DNA of 64,000 bases from Mycobacterium alsense. Its GTDB lineage: Bacteria; Actinomycetota; Actinomycetes; Mycobacteriales; Mycobacteriaceae. Both the position numbers and the translations under genes were made by a program. The first letter of the stretch is position 1. Every line of letters begins with the position of its first letter. The notes under the pieces are model-generated. The model ran no database searches. It was given only the letters and a program-made list of their open reading frames with translations, and was not told the DNA's origin. The stretch is taken from the NCBI RefSeq assembly GCF_002086635.1, contig NZ_MVHD01000001.1, positions 124,001 through 188,000 on the forward strand, in the 5' to 3' direction. This document shows positions 55,804 through 64,000 of this stretch, piece by piece.

Positions 55804-57402
55804 GTGAGTCAGACCAGCGACGACGCCCCTACGGGCCCCATCCGCGGGCGGACGCCGGCCGCGCCCCCCGCCGGCAACCGGCCCGCGCCCGGCGGTGCGC
55901 AGGCGCCCAGCCTGCGGTGGAACGTCGCCGGCGACCTGATCGCGGCCACCCTGCTCGTGGTGGCGCTGCTGTTGCCGTGGAACCTGTATTTCGGTCTCGG
56001 GATCCCGCGCAGCAACATGGTCGTGCTGGCGCTGCTGTTCGCGGTGACGTTGCTGTCGCTCGCCTCGATCGCCGTGGCCGGGTCCTGGCGGTCGTCGAGC
56101 GCGCGGTTCGATCCTGCGCTGGCCGGGCGGCTGCGCCTGGCGCTCAACGTCCCCTACGGGCTGCTGGTCCTCGGCTTCGTCGTGTTCGACGTCGTGGAGA
56201 CCGTCCGGTTCGGCGGCACCGTCAACGTGCCCGGCGGCGTCGGGCCGGGGGCGTGGCTGGGCATCGCCGGCGCCCTGTTGAGCGCGCACCCGGTGATCAC
56301 CGGCCCCGCCGGCGACGACAGCGCCCGGCCCGTCCGGATCATCGGCTACGCGTCGATGGCGGGTGCGGCGCTGAGCTTCGTGTTCAACCTGTACTGGCGG
56401 GTGCGCTACGCGCTGCACGGTGCCAACGGTTCCTCCGACTTCGGCAAGCAGAACATCGCCGTCATCGTGACGGCGGTGGTCTACGGGGTGGTGGCGCTGG
56501 TCACCGTCCTGGTCGCGTCGCGCTGGCTGTCGCGCGCCACCCGGGCGTCGCGGCTGGCGACCGCGGCCCTCGGCGTGTCCACGTTGGTGGCCGGGGTCCT
56601 TGTGTGGATCCTTCCCGTCGGACGCGACATCGACGCGTTCCACGGCATCGCGCAGAATACGTCGACGGCCGGCGTCGGCTTCGAGGGCTACCTCGCGTGG
56701 GCGGCGGCCGCGGCGATCTTCGCACCCCGGACGCTGCTGGCCCGCCGCGACTCCTCGGCCACCGAGGAGAACGCCTGGCGCGCGGCGGCCCGAAATGGGT
56801 TGCTGCTCATCATCGTTTGGGGCCTGGGGTCGATGCTCATGCGGTTCACCGATCTCGCCGTCGCCGTGAGCCTGAACTACCCGTTCTCGCGCTACGACAC
56901 CCTGGTGCTGGCCGCGTTCGATCTGGCGACCGCGGTGCTCGCGATCTGGTTGCGCATCAACCTCGGCAACGACGCCGTCTCCGCGCGGCTGATCTCGTCG
57001 CTGTGCGGGCTCGTGGCCACGCTGGCCATTTCGCGCGTCGTCGTGGGAGTCGCGCTGGCGCCGCGGTTCGCGGAGTCACCCAACGCGCCTCCGCCGAACC
57101 CGGTGTACGGCAACAACCTTGCGCAACAGATCACCAGCACCTTCGACGTCGCGCTGTGCGTGCTGGCCCTGTGCATCCTCGCGGCGGCGGTCGTCACCGG
57201 ACACCTCAGCGGTCGACGGCGCCGACGCCGGCAGCGCCTCGCCGCGCGCCGGCGCGCCGCATCGGCGGCCGCCCCGACGACGCGCATCCCGACCGGCGCG
57301 TCGCCCCAGCCGGCCGGTGCGCCGCGCATCTTCCGCGGTGACGACTCCGCCACGCGGCGGATCCCCCCGCAGAAGCCCCGGATCTTCCGGCCGCCGAGTT
57401 AG
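55804..57402 (+). CDS. Multi-pass membrane protein (Rv0537c-like)
   Basis: A 532-residue protein: a disordered Pro/Ala-rich cytoplasmic N-terminus (1-35), about 10 membrane helices (first at DLIAATLLVVALLLPWNLYF), and an Arg-rich disordered C-terminal tail (about 470-532, RRRRRRQRLAARRRA). No transport or enzyme motif recognised. GTG 55804 has a GGGGGGA site 4 bases before. It overlaps the convergent epimerase by 4 bases. Confidence 0.8.
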   Translation: MSQTSDDAPTGPIRGRTPAAPPAGNRPAPGGAQAPSLRWNVAGDLIAATLLVVALLLPWNLYFGLGIPRSNMVVLALLFAVTLLSLASIAVAGSWRSSSARFDPALAGRLRLALNVPYGLLVLGFVVFDVVETVRFGGTVNVPGGVGPGAWLGIAGALLSAHPVITGPAGDDSARPVRIIGYASMAGAALSFVFNLYWRVRYALHGANGSSDFGKQNIAVIVTAVVYGVVALVTVLVASRWLSRATRASRLATAALGVSTLVAGVLVWILPVGRDIDAFHGIAQNTSTAGVGFEGYLAWAAAAAIFAPRTLLARRDSSATEENAWRAAARNGLLLIIVWGLGSMLMRFTDLAVAVSLNYPFSRYDTLVLAAFDLATAVLAIWLRINLGNDAVSARLISSLCGLVATLAISRVVVGVALAPRFAESPNAPPPNPVYGNNLAQQITSTFDVALCVLALCILAAAVVTGHLSGRRRRRRQRLAARRRAASAAAPTTRIPTGASPQPAGAPRIFRGDDSATRRIPPQKPRIFRPPS

Positions 57403-58445
57403 CGTAAAGCGGCGAAGGCGAATTCGCGCAGACCTTCGCGGGGGTCGACGGATGCCCGGAATCCCAGCGTCGCGGCCGCGCGGGTGGGGTCGGCGACGAT
57501 GTGACGTACGTCCCCGCTGCGATACTGGCCCGTGATCACCGGGGCGACCGAACCGTCCCGCGCGTCGCACAGCGCGGTGGCCACCTCCAGGATCGAGATC
57601 GGGCGCCCGGAACAGACGTTGACCGCGGTGAAACCCTCCAGGTCGGGGCGCTCAGTCGCCGCCGAAACAGCCGCGAGGTTGGCGGCGGCCACGTCGTCGA
57701 CGTGGACAAAGTCACGCATCTGACCGCCGTCCTCGAAAACCCTTGGCGATTCGCCCTTTTCCAGCGATGAACGGAAGATCGCCGCCACCCCGGAATACGG
57801 TGTGTCGCGCGGCATCCCGGGCCCGTAGACGTTGTGGTAACGCAGCGCCATCACCGAGCCACCCGTCGCCTCCGCCCACGCCAGCGCGTAATGCTCCTGC
57901 GCGGTCTTGCTGGCCGCGTACAGGCTGCGCGGCCGCAGTGGGGCGTCCTCGTCGACCAACCGCCAGGCCACGGCGAGCCCACATGCCGGACAACGGTTTT
58001 CGAATATCCCGGCGTCGAGGTCGGCGCGCCGCCGCGGCGGCGGATCGACAAGCCCGTGTTCGGGGCATGCGTAGTGGCCCTGCCCGTAGACCACCATCGA
58101 GGACGCCAGCAGCAGCCGGCGCACCCCGGCGGCGAACATCTCGGCCAGCAGCACGGTGGTCGCGAAGTCGTTGTGGCCGCCGTAGGCGGGCGCGTCGGAG
58201 GCGTCGACGCCCGCACCCACCATCGCCGCCTGATGGCAGACGACGTCCACTCCGTCCAGCAGCGGGGCCAGCGCAGCGCCGTCGCGGACGTCGACCCGGC
58301 GACATCCCGGCGGCAGCACCGCATCCGGGCCGTGCGCGGCGGGCAGCAACGCGTCGACACCGACCACCTCGTGGCCCGCCGCCCGCAGCGCGGCGTCCAC
58401 CCGCGACCCGATGAATCCGGCGGCCCCGGTCAGCAGAACCCTCAT
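57399..58445 (-). CDS. galE3: NAD-dependent sugar-nucleotide epimerase with Cys/His insertion (GalE3-like)
   Basis: A 348-residue extended SDR. NAD motif LLTGAAGFIGSRVDAAL lies near 4-20, the SSMVVYG strand near 127, and catalytic YAASK near 191 (SLYAASKTAQEHYAL). Between the SSM strand and YAASK an insertion contains HYACPEHG and ENRCPACG, a CxxH...CxxC set that could bind zinc. FEDGGQMRDFVHVDDVA is the usual epimerase block. Substrate probably UDP-glucose or a related sugar. ATG 58445; Rv0536 holds this place in M. tuberculosis. Confidence 0.85.
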   Translation of the reverse strand: MRVLLTGAAGFIGSRVDAALRAAGHEVVGVDALLPAAHGPDAVLPPGCRRVDVRDGAALAPLLDGVDVVCHQAAMVGAGVDASDAPAYGGHNDFATTVLLAEMFAAGVRRLLLASSMVVYGQGHYACPEHGLVDPPPRRRADLDAGIFENRCPACGLAVAWRLVDEDAPLRPRSLYAASKTAQEHYALAWAEATGGSVMALRYHNVYGPGMPRDTPYSGVAAIFRSSLEKGESPRVFEDGGQMRDFVHVDDVAAANLAAVSAATERPDLEGFTAVNVCSGRPISILEVATALCDARDGSVAPVITGQYRSGDVRHIVADPTRAAATLGFRASVDPREGLREFAFAALR

Positions 58446-58453
58446 GGCACCCC

Positions 58454-59239
58454 TTACGGCAAATTCACCGGCAGCGTGACGCCGGTGTGCGGCCGGCAGT
58501 GCGTGCACGTGCGCTCGTCGGTGACCCGCCCGATCGCCGCGCGCACCAGCTCTTTGAACGGCCCCATGTTCCGTTGGAATTGGGCGAACACGTCGACGGC
58601 CTTCACACCCTCTCCGGCCGTGACGCCGGCATCCAGGTCGGTCACCAAAGCTATTGCCGCGTAACATATTTCGAGTTCACGCGCCAGCACAGCCTCCGGG
58701 TATCCGGTCATGTTGACCAGGCCGAACCCCGCCGCGGCGAACCAGCGGCTCTCCGCCCGGGTGGAAAAGCGCGGCCCCTGGATCACCACCATCGTGCCGC
58801 CGTCGACGACGTCGGGCAGGCCAGTGACTCCCTTGATCGAGGCCCGCAGCGTCGGGCAGTACGGATCGGCGAAGTCGACGTGCACGGCGCCGGAGTCGAA
58901 GTAGGTGTCGGCGCGGCCGCTGGTGCGGTCCACCAGCTGGTCGGGCACCACGACCGCGCCCGGGCCGTTGGCAGGGTCCAGGCTGCCCGCGGCGCAGGGG
59001 CCGAACACCCGCCGCACGCCGAGCTTGCGCAGCGCCCACATGTTGGCCCGGTACGGCACGGTGTGCGCCGAGAACTCGTGCGTCGCGCCGTGACGCGGCA
59101 GGAAGGCGACCTCGCGGCCGCCGACGGTGCCCAGGGTGACGGGGGCGCTGGGCCGGCCGTAGGGGGTGTCGACGTCGACGTCGCGGGTGCCGGACTCGAA
59201 GAACGTGTAGAAGCCGCTGCCGCCGATGACTCCGAGCAT
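58454..59239 (-). CDS. mtnP: S-methyl-5'-thioadenosine phosphorylase (Rv0535-like)
   Basis: A 261-residue purine-nucleoside-phosphorylase-family enzyme of the MTAP type that splits methylthioadenosine from polyamine and SAM metabolism. It has [55 protein letters not shown] and [18 protein letters not shown] 59239 directly precedes the phosphate loop; ATG 59257 is possible. Eight bases before the epimerase on the same strand; divergent from menA with 34 bases between. Confidence 0.92.
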   Translation of the reverse strand: MLGVIGGSGFYTFFESGTRDVDVDTPYGRPSAPVTLGTVGGREVAFLPRHGATHEFSAHTVPYRANMWALRKLGVRRVFGPCAAGSLDPANGPGAVVVPDQLVDRTSGRADTYFDSGAVHVDFADPYCPTLRASIKGVTGLPDVVDGGTMVVIQGPRFSTRAESRWFAAAGFGLVNMTGYPEAVLARELEICYAAIALVTDLDAGVTAGEGVKAVDVFAQFQRNMGPFKELVRAAIGRVTDERTCTHCRPHTGVTLPVNLP

Positions 59240-59273
59240 CCGACCATTGTGGTGCATAGGGCAGGATGCCCTG

Positions 59274-60146
59274 GTGGCCAGTTTCGCGCAGTGGGTCTCC
59301 GGCGCCCGGCCCCGGACGCTGCCCAACGCGGTGGCGCCGGTCATCGCGGGCACCGGCGCCGCGGCGTGGCTGCACTCCGCGGTGTGGTGGAAGGCGCTGC
59401 TGGCGCTGGCCGTCGCGGTGGCGTTCGTCGTCGGCGTCAACTACGCCAACGACTACTCCGACGGCATCCGCGGCACCGACGACGACCGCGCCGGGCCGGT
59501 GCGGCTGGTGGGCTCGCGGTTGGCCAGCCCGCGTTCGGTGTTGGCCGCGGCGGTGACGAGCCTGTCGGTGGGCGCGGTGGCCGGGCTGGCGCTGTCGCTG
59601 CTGAGCGCGCCGTGGCTGATCGCGGTCGGCGCGGCCTGCATCGCCGGGGCGTGGCTGTACACGGGCGGGTCAAAACCGTACGGCTACGCCGGTTTTGGCG
59701 AGGTCGCGGTGTTCGTGTTCTTCGGCCTGGTCGCGGTGCTGGGCACCCAGTACACCCAGGCGTTGCGGGTGGATTGGGTCGGGCTGGTGTTGGCGGCGGC
59801 GGTGGGCGCGCTGTCGTCGTCGGTGCTGGTGGCCAACAACCTTCGGGACATCCCCACCGACACCCGGTCGCGGAAGGTCACCCTGGCCGTGCGGCTCGGT
59901 GATGCCCGCACCCGGCTGCTGTACCAGGGGCTGCTGGCCGCGGCCGTGGCGCTGACCCTGGCGCTGATGGCGGCGACGCCGTGGTGCGCGGCGGGATTGG
60001 TCGCCGCGCCGCTGGCGCTGCGCGCGGCGGCCCCGGTGCGTTCCGGCCGCGGCGGGCCCGAACTGATCCCGGTGCTGCGCGACACCGGGCTGGCGATGGT
60101 GCTGTGGGCGGTCGCGGTGGCGGCCGCGCTGGCGCTCGCGGGCTAG
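59274..60146 (+). CDS. menA: DHNA polyprenyltransferase MenA
   Basis: A 290-residue UbiA-family membrane enzyme with about nine helices that attaches the polyprenyl tail to 1,4-dihydroxy-2-naphthoate. First Asp motif [17 protein letters not shown] lies near 61-77, and the second [22 protein letters not shown] near 188-209. GTG 59274. It uses the diphosphate made by a synthase such as GrcC1. Confidence 0.94.
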   Translation: MASFAQWVSGARPRTLPNAVAPVIAGTGAAAWLHSAVWWKALLALAVAVAFVVGVNYANDYSDGIRGTDDDRAGPVRLVGSRLASPRSVLAAAVTSLSVGAVAGLALSLLSAPWLIAVGAACIAGAWLYTGGSKPYGYAGFGEVAVFVFFGLVAVLGTQYTQALRVDWVGLVLAAAVGALSSSVLVANNLRDIPTDTRSRKVTLAVRLGDARTRLLYQGLLAAAVALTLALMAATPWCAAGLVAAPLALRAAAPVRSGRGGPELIPVLRDTGLAMVLWAVAVAAALALAG

Positions 60147-60160
60147 TCGCGCCCGCGATG

Positions 60161-60493
60161 TCAGCCCGCGTCGCCCCCGTCGGGCGGCGCCTCCCCGCGC
60201 AGCCGCGCCTGTAACTGCTCGCGCTCCCGGCGGCGGCGCTCGCCGGCCACCGCCAGCGAGGCGGTCGCGCGCCGGCGCAGCGGCCCGAACAGCCACATGC
60301 CCAAGGGCATCGCGATGATCAACGCGAACAACACCGCGACAACGACGGGGAACTGGCCGACCCCGAGCAGCAGCGCGACCCCGTAGATCGTGCCGCTGAG
60401 AACGACCACCAGACCCAAGCGCGCCGCCGTGTAGAGCAGGACGTCGATGACGGCACGGCCGCGGGCGCCGTTGTGGTCGGGAGCTTCGGACAC
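60161..60493 (-). CDS. Small DUF4229-type membrane protein (Rv0531-like)
   Basis: A 110-residue protein with two membrane helices (about 16-44 and 47-70) and a basic C-terminal helix (RRRATASLAVAGERRRREREQLQ). GTG 60493. Convergent with menA, 14 bases apart. In M. tuberculosis the fabH and PE_PGRS6 genes lie between the equivalents of these two. Function unknown. Confidence 0.75.
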   Translation of the reverse strand: MSEAPDHNGARGRAVIDVLLYTAARLGLVVVLSGTIYGVALLLGVGQFPVVVAVLFALIIAMPLGMWLFGPLRRRATASLAVAGERRRREREQLQARLRGEAPPDGGDAG

Positions 60494-60539
60494 ACCCCGA
60501 GCCTACGGCGCAGGTATATTCGCTCGAAGGAGGTGTTGA

Positions 60540-60698
60540 GTGCTCTACCTGCTGCTCGTCCTGATCCTGGGGACGCTGATCTACGTTGGCTGGCGCGCGG
60601 CGCGGTCACAGACCCACCGGCCGAAGACGCGCGTCATCGGTCCCGACGACGATCCAGAGTTCTTGCGGCGGTTAGGCCACGGGGACAATTCGCTTTAG
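60540..60698 (+). CDS. 52-residue single-pass membrane protein
   Basis: GTG 60540 has a near-perfect ribosome site (AAGGAGG, five to six bases before). The product has one N-terminal membrane helix (LYLLLVLILGTLIYVGW) and a charged cytoplasmic tail ending IGPDDDPEFLRRLGHGDNSL. The strong Shine-Dalgarno, the TATATT box at 60514-60519 and the sensible topology support it as a gene. It is divergent from the DUF4229 gene with 46 bases between. Function unknown. Confidence 0.65.
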   Translation: MLYLLLVLILGTLIYVGWRAARSQTHRPKTRVIGPDDDPEFLRRLGHGDNSL

Positions 60699-60739
60699 GT
60701 CCCGTTAGCTTCCGTCGGCGAACGCTCGTCGGGTCCGCG

Positions 60740-62026
60740 TCAGGCCAGGCCGGGATTGCGCTGATCGCCGGGAAACCCGTCGGCCACGGCAGCAGCCAGT
60801 TCGGCGAGCGCCTCCCGGGTTCCCCGCCGCAACTGGTCCAGGCTGATCTCGGCGCCCTCCTCCAGGTGCGGGTCGAACGGGATCAGCCGCACGGCGCGGC
60901 AGCGGCGCGAGAAGTGATCGATCACCTTGTTCATGTCGACCTTGCCGGGGCGCGGCCGCACGCCGTTGATGACGGCGATGGAGTTGCGGACCAGCGCTTC
61001 GTGCCCGTGCGCGTCCAGCCAGTCCAGCGTGGCCGAGGCGCTGCGCGCACCGTCGATGGATCCCGACGCGACGACGAGCAACACGTCGGCCTTCTCCAGC
61101 ACCGACGACATCGCCGAGTGCAGCAGCCCGGGCCCGCAGTCGGTGAGCACCAGGCCGTAGAACCGCTCCAGGATGTTCAGGACGCGGCCGTAGTCGTCGG
61201 CGCCGAACGCCTCGGTCACGGCCGGGTCGGTCTCCGACGCCAGCACCTCCAGGCCGCTCGGACCCTTCGACGTGTAGCGGCGGACGTCGCTGTAGCGCTC
61301 GATGGTTCCCGCGTCGTGCAGCAGCTGACGCACGGTCGCCGCGGTCTCCAGCGGGATCTTCTGGCTCAGCGTGCCGCGGTCGGGGTTGGCGTCCACCGCG
61401 ACCACCCGGTCGCCGCGGATGGCGGCGAAGGTCGACCCGAGCGTCGCGGTGATCGTGGTCTTGCCGACGCCACCCTTCAGCGACAGCAGCGCGATCCGGT
61501 AGCAACCCCGCAACGGCCGGTTGACCTGGGCCACCAGGTTGTTGTGGCGCGCGGCCCGGGGGCTCTCGCCCAGGTTGATCAGGCGACCCGACAGCTGGTA
61601 GACCAGCTTGCGCCAGCCCTCCGATGGCGGCGGCTTGACCGGGCGCAACAACATGCCGGTCGACAGTTCCGGGTACGGGGTGTGCGGCAGGGACTCGCGG
61701 TGGTACGGGGCGGGCGGGGCCTCTGCGGGCGGCGCCTCGGCGGGGCCGTTGTAGTAGGCCCCGAACGCGGTCGGGTCGACGCGGGCGATGCCGGTCGCCG
61801 GCGTGGACTCCCACGGCGGCATCCCGGTGGGCACCCCGCCCGGCGCGGTGGGCGCCGCGGCCTTGCGCCGCTCGGGTGCGGGCACCCGGCGCTCGGTGCG
61901 GAATCCGGCGAACGCGCGGGTCGGCGCCTCGCCGCCGTCGGCCGTCGGTTCGGCGGGCTGCTGCGGGGCCATCTGTGTGGTCGGCGGTTCGGGCGTCCCC
62001 ACGCCCGTCGTTGGATGGTCGGACAC
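60740..62026 (-). CDS. ParA/MinD-type ATPase with Pro-rich N-terminus (Rv0530-like)
   Basis: A 428-residue protein: a disordered Pro/Ala-rich N-terminus (about 1-130), then a deviant Walker A ATPase (SLKGGVGKTTITATLGS near 185-200), switch VVAVDANPDRGTLSQKI and a VLTDCGPGLLHSAM strand. The layout resembles EspI-like ATPases of type VII loci and differs from plasmid ParA, having no parB or parS nearby. Start GTG 62026 is chosen because AAGGGGG lies six bases upstream, whereas the in-frame ATG 62032 abuts that site; ATG 62086 is also open. Confidence 0.82.
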   Translation of the reverse strand: MSDHPTTGVGTPEPPTTQMAPQQPAEPTADGGEAPTRAFAGFRTERRVPAPERRKAAAPTAPGGVPTGMPPWESTPATGIARVDPTAFGAYYNGPAEAPPAEAPPAPYHRESLPHTPYPELSTGMLLRPVKPPPSEGWRKLVYQLSGRLINLGESPRAARHNNLVAQVNRPLRGCYRIALLSLKGGVGKTTITATLGSTFAAIRGDRVVAVDANPDRGTLSQKIPLETAATVRQLLHDAGTIERYSDVRRYTSKGPSGLEVLASETDPAVTEAFGADDYGRVLNILERFYGLVLTDCGPGLLHSAMSSVLEKADVLLVVASGSIDGARSASATLDWLDAHGHEALVRNSIAVINGVRPRPGKVDMNKVIDHFSRRCRAVRLIPFDPHLEEGAEISLDQLRRGTREALAELAAAVADGFPGDQRNPGLA

Positions 62027-62069
62027 CTGCATCCCCCTTGTTGCGATTACTTCGGTCGGTTGCTGATCG

Positions 62070-63071
62070 TCATCCCACACCCGCATACGAATGCAGGCCC
62101 ACAGTGACCAGGTTAACGAAGAACAGATTGAAGACCATGGCGACGAAACCCACCACGTTGATCCACGCCGCCTTCCTGTCCCGCCATCCCGCGGTCGACC
62201 TGGCGTGCAGGTACGCGGCGTAGACCACCCAGGCGACGAACGAAACCGTCTCTTTGGGGTCCCAGCCCCAGTACCGGCCCCAGGCCTCCTCGGCCCAGAT
62301 GGCGCCGAAGATGACCCCGAAACCGAACACCGGGAACCCGAAGATCGTGGTGCGGTAGGCGATGCGGTCCAGGGTCTGCGCGTCGGGCAACCGCTGCACC
62401 ATCCGGGCCAAGACCCCGTCGGCCTGGGTTTCCCCCTGGGATTCGCCCAGGCGGGACGTGCGCAGCAGGAACAGGATGCTGGCGATGCCGGCGACCATGA
62501 ACACGCCGGAACCCAAGCTGACCACCGACACGTGGATGGGCAGCCAGTAGGACTGCAACGCGGGCATCACCGGCGCGGCGTTCGCGTAGAGCCAGCGTCC
62601 GGAGACCGTGAGCAGGATCAGCACCGGGACGAGCAGGAATACCCACAGGGCGCGGTGTTGCGGGCGGCGCAACACCACCGCGCCGGCGAGCAGGCCGCAA
62701 CAGCAGGTCAGGTTGATGAATTCGTACATGTTGCCCCAGGGCACCCGCAGGGTGGCCAGGCCGCGCAACAGGATGCAGGCCAGCAGCAGGCCGATGCCGA
62801 GGTAGACCACGGCCAGCCCGGCGCGCCCGACGCGTTCGTCGACCGGCCGCCGGTCGCCGTCCGCCACGATGCCCGGGACGGCGCTGTCGACGGCGACCGA
62901 GCCGGCCAACACCGCCGCGCGGTGGTCGGCGCGGCGGGCGCCCGCCCGGTCGGCTCGGTAGGCCAGCTCGAAGGCCAGCAGCAGCAGCGCGACGACCAGG
63001 GCGACCACCGCCGAGGTGAAGGCCCAGTCCGAGTAGCGGGCCAGCCCGATGTTGATGTGTGTGGTGTTCAT
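62070..63071 (-). CDS. ccsA: Cytochrome c biogenesis heme handling protein CcsA (ResC)
   Basis: A 333-residue system II protein with eight or so membrane helices. The heme-binding WWD-type motif appears as WGRYWGWDPKETVSF near 262-276; conserved His residues flank it (WLPIHVSVVSLGSG; YAAYLHARST). It presents heme for attachment to apocytochrome c outside the membrane together with ResB. ATG 63071 overlaps the resB stop (ATGA). Confidence 0.93.
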   Translation of the reverse strand: MNTTHINIGLARYSDWAFTSAVVALVVALLLLAFELAYRADRAGARRADHRAAVLAGSVAVDSAVPGIVADGDRRPVDERVGRAGLAVVYLGIGLLLACILLRGLATLRVPWGNMYEFINLTCCCGLLAGAVVLRRPQHRALWVFLLVPVLILLTVSGRWLYANAAPVMPALQSYWLPIHVSVVSLGSGVFMVAGIASILFLLRTSRLGESQGETQADGVLARMVQRLPDAQTLDRIAYRTTIFGFPVFGFGVIFGAIWAEEAWGRYWGWDPKETVSFVAWVVYAAYLHARSTAGWRDRKAAWINVVGFVAMVFNLFFVNLVTVGLHSYAGVG

Positions 63072-64000
63072 GTGACGTCCTGTGGGCTCGTGGCCGGTTG
63101 GGGGGCCGGCTCCGGGGCCGGCTCGCCGAGCCCGTCGAGTAACCGCTCGGTCAACCGCTCGAACTCGTCGCCCCACCCGGAGTTGTCGGTGCGCGCCAGC
63201 CCGCCCACCTCGACGTTCACCGTACCGGTCGCCTCGCCGCCCGCCGCGGTGAGCCTGACCCACACCCGGCGGCGGCGCACCAGCAACGACACCAGCAGTC
63301 CGGCCATCATCGTGACGGCGAAGACCAGCACCCAACGCTGGCCCGGGTCGTGGGAGACCTGCAGGTTGACGAACGGCACCGCCCCGTCGAAGCGGACGAC
63401 GGTGCCGTCCTGGTCGAGCCGCACCTCCTGGCCGGCGCGCAGGTTGACCCGCTTCACCTTGGTCAGCCGGCCCTGCTCGACGAGCCGCGGGTCCAGCGTG
63501 AACAGCGACTGCGGCCGCCCGGTGTCCAGGCCGGTGTCGCCGCGGTAGATGTCGACGGCCACCGCGGGGGCGTTGAGCGCCGGGAACCGCGACGACAGCA
63601 GGGTGCCGTCGAGTTGCTCGGTGGGCGCCAGCAGGCCCTGGATCGCGATTTCGTGTTGGCGGCGGTCGGCCGCGGCGGGGTAGCTGCCGGCGGGCGGGTC
63701 GATGCGCGCCACGCCCGACGAGAGCAGGGTCTGCGGGTTGTCCGGTCGCCACTGCACGGTCGACGTGCGCGTCCGCCCGTCGGGGAACGTCACGGTGAAG
63801 GTGGGCGCGTAGCCGTGGCCCTGCAGGTACACCCGGTCACCGCCGACCCGCAGCGGGTGGTTGACCTCCAGCCGGTAGGGCCGCCAACTGTTCGCGGTCA
63901 TGTCGCGCGCGGCCGGGTGGTCCTGGTAGTCGATGTCGGCCGCGAACGACGTGGCCTGGCCCGACGGCAGGTAGTGGGCCGCAAAGTCGTTGACGCGTAT
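63068..64000 (-). CDS. ccsB: ResB/CcsB cytochrome c biogenesis protein, C-terminal 310 codons (5' end outside window)
   Basis: The frame is open to base 64000, so the start lies beyond the window; ATG 63901 is internal. Visible are the large extracytoplasmic domain (LRVGGDRVYLQGHGYAPTFTVTF; VRFDGAVPFVNLQVSHDPGQRW) and the last membrane helix (WVLVFAVTMMAGLLVSLLVRRRRVWVRL), then a cytoplasmic tail with GEATGTVNVEVGGLARTD. ResB works with CcsA in heme delivery. Its stop overlaps the ccsA start. Confidence 0.9.
   Translation of the reverse strand: MRVNDFAAHYLPSGQATSFAADIDYQDHPAARDMTANSWRPYRLEVNHPLRVGGDRVYLQGHGYAPTFTVTFPDGRTRTSTVQWRPDNPQTLLSSGVARIDPPAGSYPAAADRRQHEIAIQGLLAPTEQLDGTLLSSRFPALNAPAVAVDIYRGDTGLDTGRPQSLFTLDPRLVEQGRLTKVKRVNLRAGQEVRLDQDGTVVRFDGAVPFVNLQVSHDPGQRWVLVFAVTMMAGLLVSLLVRRRRVWVRLTAAGGEATGTVNVEVGGLARTDNSGWGDEFERLTERLLDGLGEPAPEPAPQPATSPQDVT

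Noticed and set aside
60740..62026. ParA of a plasmid or chromosome partition system
   Set aside because: No parB or parS nearby, a long Pro-rich N-terminus, and conserved place beside cytochrome c genes.

Overview
The window is high-GC actinobacterial DNA from a slow-growing Mycobacterium, probably related to the M. avium complex. The evidence is a PPE-MPTR protein, DUF732 and DUF3349 proteins, frequent GTG starts and gene order. From about 25.7 kb to the end, the order matches the M. tuberculosis Rv0528-Rv0566c block read in the opposite orientation. It is not M. tuberculosis: fabH/PE_PGRS6 and vapBC3 are missing from the locus, the Rv0552 equivalent is reduced to 56 codons, and other genes are inserted.

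Left third (1-25.6 kb), accessory. It holds the end of a FUSC exporter, a small secreted protein and a CYP125-type P450. Next come a MerR regulator divergent from a three-gene operon ending in a FAD monooxygenase, a NYN-LOTUS protein, and a second P450 behind a clear promoter/operator. These are followed by a MurNAc kinase-MurQ etherase fusion, an amidase, a lipoprotein and an atypical NRAMP-family transporter. From 14.0 to 25.6 kb lies the most unusual part: a 1437-residue AAA/GAF/class III cyclase protein, then eight tightly packed genes, six of whose seven junctions overlap. These encode an encapsulin-like (HK97-fold) candidate shell protein, a polyprenyl diphosphate synthase, two unknown helical proteins, a CrtC-like protein, an SCP2-like carrier, a large desaturase-like FAD oxidoreductase and a proline-rich protein with a duplicated helical motif. 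I read this as a candidate compartment-associated isoprenoid pathway. It stops directly at the 3' end of a tRNA-Tyr gene.

Middle (25.7-51.9 kb), conserved core with insertions: yajQ, a Baeyer-Villiger monooxygenase, glycerol-3-phosphate dehydrogenase, an inserted SulP transporter and XRE regulator, htpX, grcC1, menJ, and the Rv0560c/Rv0559c pair behind an operator-bearing promoter. The menaquinone genes follow: menG, mgtA, an Rv0556-like gene, menD, bpoC and menC on the minus strand; fadD8, menB, an SDR, a glyoxalase-like gene, pitA, DUF3349 and menE on the plus strand. A membrane protein and two glycosyltransferase-like genes close the section.

Right part (52-64 kb): a PPE-MPTR gene, an Rv0538-like actin-fold/Pro-Thr-rich membrane protein, an Rv0537c-like membrane protein, a sugar-nucleotide epimerase with a Cys/His insertion, MTA phosphorylase, menA, small membrane proteins, a ParA/MinD-type ATPase, and ccsA with partial resB of the system II cytochrome c maturation pathway.

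Together the core makes menaquinone (side chain by GrcC1; ring by MenD, C, E, B; MenA, MenG and MenJ to finish), and the ccs genes supply c-type cytochromes for the same respiratory chain. Gene names by comparison with M. tuberculosis come from remembered synteny and motifs; no database search was run.
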